Assembly (NCBI GenBank): GCA_900547025.1
Contig: UREZ01000100.1
Span: 1 to 5,804 of the forward strand
DNA: 5,804 bases
From: an uncultured Collinsella sp.
Lineage (GTDB): Bacteria > Actinomycetota > Coriobacteriia > Coriobacteriales > Coriobacteriaceae
Direction of reading: 5' to 3'
The notes under the pieces were generated by a model. It saw only the letters and a list, made by a program, of their open reading frames with translations, was not told the DNA's origin and made no database searches. Every line of letters begins with the position of its first letter. Within the stretch, counting starts at the first letter, position 1. A program made the position numbers and the translations under genes. Positions 1 to 5,151 of the stretch are shown piece by piece.

Positions 1-27
1 GGCGCGACCAGAAGGTCAGCGCCCTTT
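1..27 (+). terminator. Probable intrinsic terminator of the gene upstream of the window
   Basis: Positions 1-5 (ggcgc) pair with 19-23 (gcgcc), and 6-9 (gacc) pair with 14-17 (ggtc). This leaves an AGAA loop at 10-13 and one bulged A at 18. The 9-bp GC-rich stem is followed by c-ttt-cg-ttt, an imperfect T tract. The shape fits a rho-independent terminator reading rightwards from a gene outside the window. The stem starts at the first base, so it may extend further left. Without the upstream gene the assignment stays provisional. Confidence 0.55.
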
Positions 28-106
28 CGTTTCACGTCACCTTGTCTCAAATGCGACCCGCTCGCTGGCATTGTCAAGACATCGGCGTTATCTTGGTTGG
101 CACTTG

Positions 107-194
107 AATGATCCCTTGGGGACGGAGGAAAACGGATCATTCTGCATCGATGCGGTGCCAGTGATCCGTTTTCCTCCGTCCCCTACGGATCATT
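107..194. repeat. Large inverted-repeat element, REP/MITE-like
   Basis: Positions 118-139 and 162-183 are perfect 22-bp reverse complements around a 22-nt loop. After a 3-nt unpaired step on each side, 107-114 (aatgatcc) pairs with 187-194 (ggatcatt), giving 30 paired positions in all. Each half can also fold alone: 107-114 with 134-141, and 162-168 with 186-192. The loop contains the palindrome gcatcgatgc at 144-153. The arm begins ggggacgg, which resembles the GGGGACGG-type palindromes that recur in many genomes and are sometimes associated with REP-associated tyrosine transposases; that link is inference. No transposase is encoded here, so it would be a non-autonomous element or a strong structured intergenic spacer. 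Confidence 0.75.
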
Positions 195-290
195 TTGGGA
201 AATTGCTATGTTGGTTTATTTGGGCTGACTTGGTAGCCTATGGGCCATTTACCTGCTTAAAGCGTCGGTCGATTACCAAAATAATGCTCA

Positions 291-323
291 AAAAATCGTC
301 CAAGAAGTCGCGGGGCGATTTTT
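291..323. terminator. A-tract/T-tract hairpin, possible bidirectional terminator
   Basis: Positions 291-300 (aaaaatcgtc) pair with 314-323 (ggcgattttt), giving ten pairs with one G-T wobble around a 13-nt loop. The A tract on one side and T tract on the other make the structure symmetric, so it could end transcription from either direction. The stem is mostly A-T at its base and no gene ends nearby, so its role is uncertain. Confidence 0.3.
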
Positions 324-370
324 GATGGGTCGTGCGTCAAGCGATGTGGCAAGTTCTTGGTTAGATATTG

Positions 371-403
371 GTCAGTTTTGGGCAACCTTGCCAAAAGCTT
401 GAC
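371..403. other. Hairpin in the gap upstream of prmC
   Basis: gtca at 371-374 pairs with tgac at 400-403. Inside this, ttttgg plus ca at 376-384 pairs with tgccaaaa at 389-396, with one bulged G and a short loop. The stem is imperfect and has no T tract after it. It may be a structured relic of earlier sequence rather than a working site. Confidence 0.25.
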
Positions 404-495
404 GAATGCAGATTTAGACGTCGACGAATGAACATTTTAGGCAGGTTCCAAGCAAAATTCTGGGCTGATTCTCGATAATCGCTCCCAATCGTCCC

Positions 496-522
496 TTGCC
501 GCGTGCCACCCTCGCGTACAAT
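496..522 (+). promoter_or_regulatory. Candidate prmC promoter
   Basis: TACAAT at 517-522 matches five of six bases of the bacterial -10 consensus. TTGCCG at 496-501 matches four of six bases of the -35 box, with a 15-bp spacer that is shorter than ideal. Transcription would begin near 529, leaving a leader of about 40 nt before the prmC start. It is the best promoter-like sequence between the 107-194 repeat and prmC. Confidence 0.45.
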
Positions 523-570
523 CTGCTCCGACATTCGCGCGCCGCCCGGCGCTTAAGAGGGGAGGACCCC

Positions 571-1821
571 ATGGCAAACGAGATTTGGACCATCAAGCGT
601 TGTCTCGAGTGGACCAAGGAGTACCTGACCGAGCGCGGCGAGGAGCATCCCCGTCTTTCTGCCGAGTGGCTGCTGTGCGCGGCTACGGGCCTGGCGCGCA
701 TCGACTTGTATATGCGCATGGACGAGACGCTCGACGCGGCCCAGCTCGAGACCATGCATGCGGCTGTCGTCCGCCGCGCCAAGGGCGAACCGCTGCAGTA
801 CATCACGGGTAGCACGCAGTTCCGCATGATCGACGTCGCGTGCGCCCCCGGCGTGCTCATCCCGCGCCCCGAGACCGAGATGCTCGTCGAGGAAGTTCTG
901 AACTATCTGGATGCCGAGGTGCTGAGCCCCGAGGCTGCTGCCCGTCAGCGCGTGGAGCTGCCTTGGAACGATGAGGTCGAGGAGGCACGCAAGGCCGAGG
1001 CCGCGCTGGCAGACGAACGCGCGGCCGCCGAGCGCCGTGCCGCTAACCTGACGGCTGCCGATGAGGCGGCGCTAGGCGGCGACGTATTGGGCAGCCGCGC
1101 CTATGCCGAGGAGCTGGCCGACCGCGAGGCCGAGGAAGCCGCCGCGCAGGCAGCAGAAGCCGAAGCCGCGGAAGCCGCCGAGCCCGAGCTCGACGAATAC
1201 GGCATCGCCATCGAGGGTGCCGGCCAGGAGACGGCTTCGGCTCAGGATGCCGCTGCGCCTGCCCCAGCCGAGCCCCGTATCGCCCGCGTTCTCGAGGTCG
1301 GCTGCGGCACGGGTTGCATCTCGCTCTCCCTTGCCTGGGAGCGCCGCGGCCACGTTACCTGCACCGCCACCGATATCGAGCCGCGCGCCATCGATCTGGC
1401 CACCAAAAACCGCGACGCGCTCGGCCTCACGGCAGATGAGGTTGCCTTTAGTCTCACCAACCTGGTGAGCTCCATTCCCCGCGAAGAGTGGGGCACCTTC
1501 GACGTGCTCGTTTCCAACCCGCCCTACATCCCGACCGGCGTCATGCGCTCGCTGCCGCACGAGGTCAAGGACTTTGAGCCCGACTTGGCGCTCGAGGGCG
1601 GTGCCGACGGCCTGGACATCTTCCGCCGCCTGCTCAATGCGGCGCCTTACATGCTGCGCGCCGGCGGCCTGTTTGCCTGCGAGCTCTACGAGGGCGCCCT
1701 CGATGCCGCGGCCGAGCTCTGTCGCCAGGCAGGCCTTTCGGACGTGCGTATCGTCCACGACCTCACCGATCGTCCCCGCATCGTTCGAGCCATCGTCACC
1801 GAGCCCAAACAGCGTATTTAA
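571..1821 (+). CDS. prmC: Peptide chain release factor N5-glutamine methyltransferase PrmC with large interdomain insertion
   Basis: This cytoplasmic, SAM-dependent enzyme methylates the glutamine of the GGQ motif in release factors RF1 and RF2, which aids translation termination. The product is 416 aa. Residues 1-90 form the helical N-terminal domain, including GEPLQYITGSTQF (72-84), followed by IPRPETE (97-103). The methyltransferase fold carries the SAM-binding loop EVGCGTG (242-248) and the catalytic NPPY (316-319), the PrmC signature. ATG 571 is chosen because GGGGAGG (559-565) lies 5 nt upstream; an in-frame start at 496 would add residues unlike the family and overlap the likely promoter. 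Family members are usually about 280-290 aa. The excess is an Ala/Glu-rich stretch at residues 115-235 between the two domains. prfA, the common upstream partner, is not adjacent. The gene may be read through into the toxin-antitoxin pair, since no strong terminator follows. Confidence 0.95.
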   Translation: MANEIWTIKRCLEWTKEYLTERGEEHPRLSAEWLLCAATGLARIDLYMRMDETLDAAQLETMHAAVVRRAKGEPLQYITGSTQFRMIDVACAPGVLIPRPETEMLVEEVLNYLDAEVLSPEAAARQRVELPWNDEVEEARKAEAALADERAAAERRAANLTAADEAALGGDVLGSRAYAEELADREAEEAAAQAAEAEAAEAAEPELDEYGIAIEGAGQETASAQDAAAPAPAEPRIARVLEVGCGTGCISLSLAWERRGHVTCTATDIEPRAIDLATKNRDALGLTADEVAFSLTNLVSSIPREEWGTFDVLVSNPPYIPTGVMRSLPHEVKDFEPDLALEGGADGLDIFRRLLNAAPYMLRAGGLFACELYEGALDAAAELCRQAGLSDVRIVHDLTDRPRIVRAIVTEPKQRI

Positions 1822-1854
1822 GCTGAATAAATAGACATTTGCGCAAGTTTGTCC

Positions 1855-1887
1855 TTGCAATATACCGTAAAACTTCTACTATAGAAG
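1855..1887 (+). promoter_or_regulatory. Candidate promoter and palindromic operator of the toxin-antitoxin pair
   Basis: TTGCAA (1855-1860) and TACTAT (1877-1882) form a -35/-10 pair with a 16-bp spacer, each matching four of six consensus bases. A perfect inverted repeat, CTTCTA-cta-TAGAAG (1873-1887), lies directly over the -10 box. Another possible pair, TTGCGC (1839-1844) with TATACC (1861-1866), would start transcription further from the gene. XRE antitoxins commonly repress their own promoter through such palindromes, so this is the natural operator candidate. The downstream -10 lies so close to the ribosome binding site that the transcript would have almost no leader, which favours the upstream promoter or read-through from prmC. 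Confidence 0.45.
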
Positions 1888-1896
1888 GAGAAAGGT

Positions 1897-2292
1897 ATGT
1901 CAAATCAGCTGCATCGGTACCGTATCGTGCTTGATTACATTGAACCTTGGCTTGATGAGCAGGATGAAGCTACGCTGAAGCAGATTTATGCAGACCTTTT
2001 GGTGCTCGAGAAGGAAGGTCCCAGCCTTGGTCGTCCGCTGGTTGACCGCGTAAAGGGCTCGAAGCTTCATCATTTAAAGGAGCTGAGAGTGACGTCGTGT
2101 GGTGGGCAGGTGATTCGCATCCTCTTCGCCTTTGACCCCAAGCGCCAGGCGGTATTGCTATTGGCGGGTGATAAGTCGCGAGCGGGATCGTCAAGGGCAA
2201 AATGGAACGGTTGGTATGCGATCAACATTCCAAGGGCCGAGCAAATATACCGTCGCCACGTAAGGAGGCTCGATCGAGATGGAACTGCATGA
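1897..2292 (+). CDS. Type II toxin, RelE/HigB-like (Gp49 family)
   Basis: A 131-aa protein resembling the Gp49-like branch of the RelE/ParE toxin superfamily, whose members are typically ribosome-dependent mRNA interferases. The hallmark block runs LKELRV (60-65), GGQVIRILFAFDP (69-81), VLLLAGDKS (86-94) and WNGWY (103-107), then a helix IPRAEQIYRRHVRRL. Family members usually have GDKS-G-x-WN-x-WY, with one or two residues between GDKS and WN; here about eight residues (95-102, RAGSSRAK) intervene. GAAGGAG (1884-1890) lies 6 nt before the ATG and supports this start. The toxin gene precedes the antitoxin and overlaps it by 14 nt, the toxin-first order typical of higBA-type modules. GC content is lower than in neighbouring genes (28 of 60 at 1921-1980). 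Whether the toxin is active cannot be told from sequence. Confidence 0.85.
   Translation: MSNQLHRYRIVLDYIEPWLDEQDEATLKQIYADLLVLEKEGPSLGRPLVDRVKGSKLHHLKELRVTSCGGQVIRILFAFDPKRQAVLLLAGDKSRAGSSRAKWNGWYAINIPRAEQIYRRHVRRLDRDGTA
2262..2268 (+). promoter_or_regulatory. Antitoxin ribosome binding site inside the toxin gene
   Basis: AAGGAGG at 2262-2268 lies within the 3' end of the toxin coding region, 10 nt before the antitoxin ATG at 2279. It is a near-perfect anti-16S match and stronger than the toxin's site. This sets the antitoxin start and would favour antitoxin production from the shared message. Confidence 0.8.
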
Positions 2293-2581
2293 GTATATGG
2301 AATCTCGCGGGATAACACGCGACTCCATTACCGCCGAGCAGGAGAGGACTCGCGATCGTATCGAAGCCTATAAGCTTGCTCAGATTCGCAGGTTAAAAGA
2401 TCTAACACAGGCGTCGGTCGCCCAGTCGATGGGCGTTTCTCAAAAACGTGTATCCGAGCTCGAGCGTGGGGAGTTGGGTTCGATGAGGCTCGACACGCTG
2501 AGCAGGTACGCAGAGAGCCTCGGCGGAAAACTGGTTGCAAGCATCGAGTTTCCCGATCGTACCGTTACGCTTACGCGCTAA
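2279..2581 (+). CDS. XRE-family antitoxin, HigA-like helix-turn-helix protein
   Basis: A 100-aa DNA-binding protein, the presumed antitoxin of the preceding RelE/HigB-like toxin. Residues 1-40 are polar and predicted helical. The helix-turn-helix spans about 42-64 (LTQASVAQSMGVSQKRVSELERG), with the XRE-type pattern Q-x3-A-x3-G-V-S-x3-V-S-x-L-E-R-G. The C-terminal part (71-100) has LDTLSRYAESLGGKL, common in antitoxins of this group, then a short strand-like tail. The start at 2279 overlaps the toxin's last codons by 14 nt and has a strong binding site at 2262-2268, so the two genes are translationally linked. By family behaviour it should neutralise the toxin by direct binding and, with it, repress the promoter; the palindrome at 1873-1887 is the candidate target. 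No clear terminator follows. Confidence 0.88.
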   Translation: MELHEYMESRGITRDSITAEQERTRDRIEAYKLAQIRRLKDLTQASVAQSMGVSQKRVSELERGELGSMRLDTLSRYAESLGGKLVASIEFPDRTVTLTR

Positions 2582-2618
2582 AAATCTTCAATTAACCCCC
2601 TCACTTTCACCGACTACT

Positions 2619-2713
2619 AGAGCCGCTCACCAAACCAACATGCGCTCTGGGCAAATAGGTTGAACGTTTCGTGCGAGAATGCCCCACAGTAAACAAACTT
2701 GCACCAGAGCGTA
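2619..2713 (+). promoter_or_regulatory. Alternative RNA pairings upstream of tsaC
   Basis: The segment at 2641-2654 can pair with 2699-2713 (cgctctgg with ccagagcg, then gcaa with ttgc around one bulged A, plus one G-T pair), closing a loop of about 44 nt. The same segment can instead pair with 2619-2626 (agagccgc with gcgctct, one bulge). The two foldings exclude each other. The downstream strand ends at the tsaC ribosome binding site (aagggg, 2713-2718). It could be a regulatory leader if transcription enters from the TA genes. A weak extended -10-like sequence (TGC-GAGAAT, 2672-2680) inside the loop may be the tsaC promoter and would leave the left strand out of the message. Confidence 0.3.
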
Positions 2714-2729
2714 AGGGGCTGGCATACAC

Positions 2730-3473
2730 ATGCAGACGGTCTATCGGGTATATGAGGGAACGCGCGAGCCGCATCGGCTTGCCGTCGAGCGCGAGGCCGA
2801 GGTGCTCGGCCGCGGCGGCCTGGCGCTGATCCCGACCGAGACGGTTTACGGTGTCGCCGTGGCGGTCAACGCCTTCTCGGACGCCGTGCCCCAAGATACA
2901 GGCGAATTCCCATCGTGGCCGCGCGATCCGCAGGCTGCCGTCAATGGCGCCGCGGTCCCTGCGCTCGGTACCGGCTACCGCCGTATCTTCACTCTCAAGC
3001 AACGTGAACTCACGCAAACCGTCGCTTGGCTGGTCGATGGTGTCGAGGCGCTCGACCGCTATGGCGTGGATATCCCGGAAGATGCCCGCGTACTTGCGCG
3101 ACGATGCTGGCCGGGAGCCATGACTATCGTGGTCAAGGCGGCTCCCTGCGTGCCGACCTTTATGCGTGCTGCCGACGACACCGTGGCCCTGCGCGCTTCG
3201 GCCTCTCCCGTGGTCCAAGCGCTCATCCGCGCCTGCGGCAGTCCCCTTGCCTGCACGAGCGCCAACACACACGGCGCGCCCTCGCCGGCAAGCTTTGCCG
3301 CCGTCGAAGGTCGCATCCTGGAGGGGGTCGATGTTGCCGTCGACGCCGGCGAGACCCCGTGTCGCGACGCCTCGACCATCGTGTCGTTCCAGCACGGCGG
3401 GCTCCAGATCCTGCGCCAAGGTGCACTTCCCGCATCAGAGATCGAACGGGTCCTGTCCGACCCGATGCAATAG
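2730..3473 (+). CDS. tsaC: L-threonylcarbamoyladenylate synthase, TsaC/YrdC/YwlC family
   Basis: The enzyme makes threonylcarbamoyl-AMP from threonine, bicarbonate and ATP, the first step of the t6A modification at position 37 of ANN-decoding tRNAs. The 247-aa product is a single YrdC domain without the extra C-terminal Sua5 domain. Visible motifs are PTETVYG (35-41), the K-x-R pair K90/R92, CWPGAMT (126-132), VALR (152-155), TSANTHG (176-182) and DASTIV (213-218). Two oddities stand out. About 42 residues separate TVYGV from RIF where the family normally has about a dozen, so roughly 30 residues are inserted around 52-81. The sequence after K-x-R is ELTQTV rather than the usual P-rich RPxxxPL. 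ATG 2730 follows AAGGGG (2713-2718) by 11 nt. The gene lies 13 nt before glpK and probably shares its message. The family call is firm; full activity is less certain given the altered loop. Confidence 0.9.
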   Translation: MQTVYRVYEGTREPHRLAVEREAEVLGRGGLALIPTETVYGVAVAVNAFSDAVPQDTGEFPSWPRDPQAAVNGAAVPALGTGYRRIFTLKQRELTQTVAWLVDGVEALDRYGVDIPEDARVLARRCWPGAMTIVVKAAPCVPTFMRAADDTVALRASASPVVQALIRACGSPLACTSANTHGAPSPASFAAVEGRILEGVDVAVDAGETPCRDASTIVSFQHGGLQILRQGALPASEIERVLSDPMQ

Positions 3474-3486
3474 AAAGGTGTAAGCG

Positions 3487-5028
3487 ATGTCGTTGAATCT
3501 GGGCAGCCTGGGCATGGAAGATGCCTCGTTTAACTTTGGCGGTTCCTACATCATGGCGCTCGACTGCGGCACCACCTCGGTACTTGCGACCATCGTCGAC
3601 GAGTACGGCTGCATCGTCGCGCAGGCACGTCGTAGCGTCAAAACCAGCTTCCCGCGTCCCGGTTGGATAGAGCAAGACCCCATGGAGGTGCTTGCCAGCC
3701 AGATCGGCGTGATGATGGAGGTCCAGTTTAAGAGCGGCATCCATTCTGACCGCATCGCCGCCATCGGTATCTCCAACCAGCGCGAGACCACGGTGGTGTG
3801 GGACCGCATAAGCGGCCAACCCATCTATAACGCCATCGTGTGGCAATGCCGTCGCACCGCACCTCTGATCGACGAGCTGGTCGAGCGAGGCGCAGAAGAG
3901 CTGGTGCGCTCCCGCACGGGACTCACGCTCGATCCGTATTTCTCGGCTTCCAAGGTGCAGTGGATCCTCGACAACGTCGACGGTGCGCGTGAGAGCGCGG
4001 CGGCGGGCGACCTCATGTTCGGCACCATCGACACCTGGCTCATCTACAACCTCACCGGCAGTCAGGTCTTTGCCACCGACTACACCAATGCCAGCCGCAC
4101 GGCGCTCTTTAATATCCATACGCTCGATTGGGACGACGACCTGCTGGCGCTCTTTGACGTTCCACGTTCCATGATGCCCGAGGTTCGTTGGAGCTCGGGC
4201 GACTACGGCCGCGTCGCGAGCGACATCATGACCAACATGCCGCCCATCATGGGCGTGGCGGGCGATCAGCAGGCGTCGCTGTTCGGCCACTGCTGCTTCC
4301 ATCCCGGCCAGACCAAAAACACCTATGGCACGGGCTGCTTTATGCTCATGAACACCGGTGACGAGATCGTCGAATCCAGGAATGGCCTGGTCTCCACCAT
4401 CGGTATCGCTGCGGACGACAAAGTCAGCTATGCGCTCGAGGGTTCTATCTTTGCCGCCGGCTCAACCATGAACTGGCTGCGCAACAACATGGGCATCATC
4501 TCGAGTGTGAGCGAGTCCGCGCAACTCGCCGTTTCAATCAACGACAACGAGGGCTGCTACTTCGTTCCCGCCTTTGCGGGTTTGGGCGCTCCCTGGTGGG
4601 ATCCGCATGCCCGCGGTATCGTGTGCGGCCTGACCGGTGCCTCGAGTCGCGCGACCATTGTGCGTGCGGCCTGCGAGTCCATGGCCTACCAGAGTTATGA
4701 CGTGCTGCGCGCCATGGAGCAGGACGTGGGACTTTCGATTGAGCGCCTGTCCGTCGATGGCGGCGCCTCACGCAACGAGTTCATCATGCAATTTCAGGCC
4801 GACCTGCTGGATATCCCCGTGCTGCAATGCGAGACGGTGGAGACCACGGCAATCGGTGCCGCGTACTTGGCGGGTCTTGCCGTCGGCTATTGGGAAGACC
4901 TTGAAGAGCTGGAGCAAAATGCCCAGATCGTTAGGACCTTCCTTCCCCATATGTCCGCCGAGCGTCGCGAGCAAAACCTTGCGGGCTGGCGTGATGCAGT
5001 CAAGCGCTCGCTCAGTACCGCACAGTAG
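3487..5028 (+). CDS. glpK: Glycerol kinase GlpK
   Basis: GlpK phosphorylates glycerol with ATP to sn-glycerol 3-phosphate in the cytoplasm, committing it to glycolysis or lipid synthesis. The 513-aa product is a full FGGY-family kinase. It has the N-terminal phosphate-binding motif LDCGTTS (25-31), glycerol-contact residues in NQRE (R99, E100), Y151 in DPYFSASK and D260 in AGDQQ, the KNTYGTG block (277-283), PAFAGLGAPWW (361-371) and DGGASRN (424-430) near the C-terminal ATP site. ATG 3487 is preceded by AAAGG (3475-3479). It gives about 19 Gly/Ser-rich residues before the usual start of the domain; ATG 3514 and 3553 are alternatives with poorer sites. The region before AGDQQ reads SDIMTN where Firmicutes enzymes have the HPr-phosphorylated histidine (SYHFYG), and the Escherichia coli GGKGGTR fructose-bisphosphate site is also absent, so neither classical control seems to apply. 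No glycerol facilitator gene is adjacent. Confidence 0.96.
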   Translation: MSLNLGSLGMEDASFNFGGSYIMALDCGTTSVLATIVDEYGCIVAQARRSVKTSFPRPGWIEQDPMEVLASQIGVMMEVQFKSGIHSDRIAAIGISNQRETTVVWDRISGQPIYNAIVWQCRRTAPLIDELVERGAEELVRSRTGLTLDPYFSASKVQWILDNVDGARESAAAGDLMFGTIDTWLIYNLTGSQVFATDYTNASRTALFNIHTLDWDDDLLALFDVPRSMMPEVRWSSGDYGRVASDIMTNMPPIMGVAGDQQASLFGHCCFHPGQTKNTYGTGCFMLMNTGDEIVESRNGLVSTIGIAADDKVSYALEGSIFAAGSTMNWLRNNMGIISSVSESAQLAVSINDNEGCYFVPAFAGLGAPWWDPHARGIVCGLTGASSRATIVRAACESMAYQSYDVLRAMEQDVGLSIERLSVDGGASRNEFIMQFQADLLDIPVLQCETVETTAIGAAYLAGLAVGYWEDLEELEQNAQIVRTFLPHMSAERREQNLAGWRDAVKRSLSTAQ

Positions 5029-5046
5029 GGCTGCGATGGGCGGCCC
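5028..5046 (+). terminator. Hairpin at the glpK stop codon, possible weak terminator
   Basis: gggctgc (5028-5034) pairs with gcggccc (5040-5046), seven pairs with one T-G wobble and a 5-nt loop. It begins on the last base of the glpK stop codon. No T tract follows (gataca), so it may protect the 3' end of the message rather than terminate it. Confidence 0.3.
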
Positions 5047-5074
5047 GATACAACAAACCGCTAAACTTATGCAT

Positions 5075-5122
5075 GGCGTGCGGCGGCAACATTGCTGCGC
5101 GCCTTGTCAGCAAGGCCGTTTT
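5075..5122 (+). promoter_or_regulatory. Terminator-like hairpin with competing upstream stem in the upp leader
   Basis: gccttg (5101-5106), loop tcag and caaggc (5111-5116) form a perfect 6-bp hairpin, followed by cg and four T (5119-5122), an intrinsic-terminator shape. It ends 11 nt before the upp ribosome binding site at 5134-5141. An upstream stem can form between 5075-5088 and 5093-5103 (ggcg with cgcc outside, ggca with ttgc-type pairs inside), and its right strand uses 5101-5103, which the terminator also needs. The arrangement could be a simple glpK terminator or an attenuator for upp; the short stem keeps confidence moderate. Confidence 0.4.
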
Positions 5123-5151
5123 GCGGCTGCAACGAAAGGGGCAATCAACCC

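Larger units (their letters stand above)
28..570. other. Gene-poor intergenic region upstream of prmC
   Basis: No reading frame in these roughly 540 bases has a convincing start, ribosome binding site and recognisable protein. The TTG-initiated frame at 71-325 reads straight through the inverted repeat and looks accidental. Composition is lower in GC than the genes: 25 of 60 bases are G or C at 201-260, against 44 of 60 at 1261-1320. The region contains the 107-194 inverted repeat, hairpins at 291-323 and 371-403, a repeated octamer gacgaatg at 401-408 and 423-430, and a possible prmC promoter. A start-less open frame at 229-402 could be a relic of a gene or chance. Confidence 0.6.

Noticed and set aside
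96..112. Sigma-54-like ttggcac sequence
   Set aside because: The -12 element (TTGC at the right spacing) is absent and no gene starts suitably downstream.
71..325. 84-aa open frame starting with TTG
   Set aside because: It reads through both arms of the inverted repeat, has no ribosome binding site and no recognisable domain.
414..860. 148-aa antisense open frame overlapping the start of prmC
   Set aside because: It lies opposite prmC, which has clear motifs; the Ser/Arg-rich composition is typical of a shadow frame in GC-rich DNA.
1839..1858. Small hairpin gcaag/cttgc and palindrome ttgcgcaa after prmC as a terminator
   Set aside because: Only five pairs and no T tract after it; too weak to call a terminator.
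1072..1860. 262-aa antisense open frame opposite the prmC insertion and methyltransferase domain
   Set aside because: The composition mirrors the Ala/Glu-rich prmC strand and shows no domain; the sense frame carries the catalytic motifs.
3223..4302. Long (359 aa) antisense open frame across tsaC and glpK
   Set aside because: It is antisense to two well-supported genes, rich in His, Arg and Gly, with no family resemblance; long antisense frames are common in GC-rich coding DNA.
5062..5067. TAAACT as a upp -10 box
   Set aside because: It matches four of six bases but has no -35-like sequence 16-18 bp upstream.
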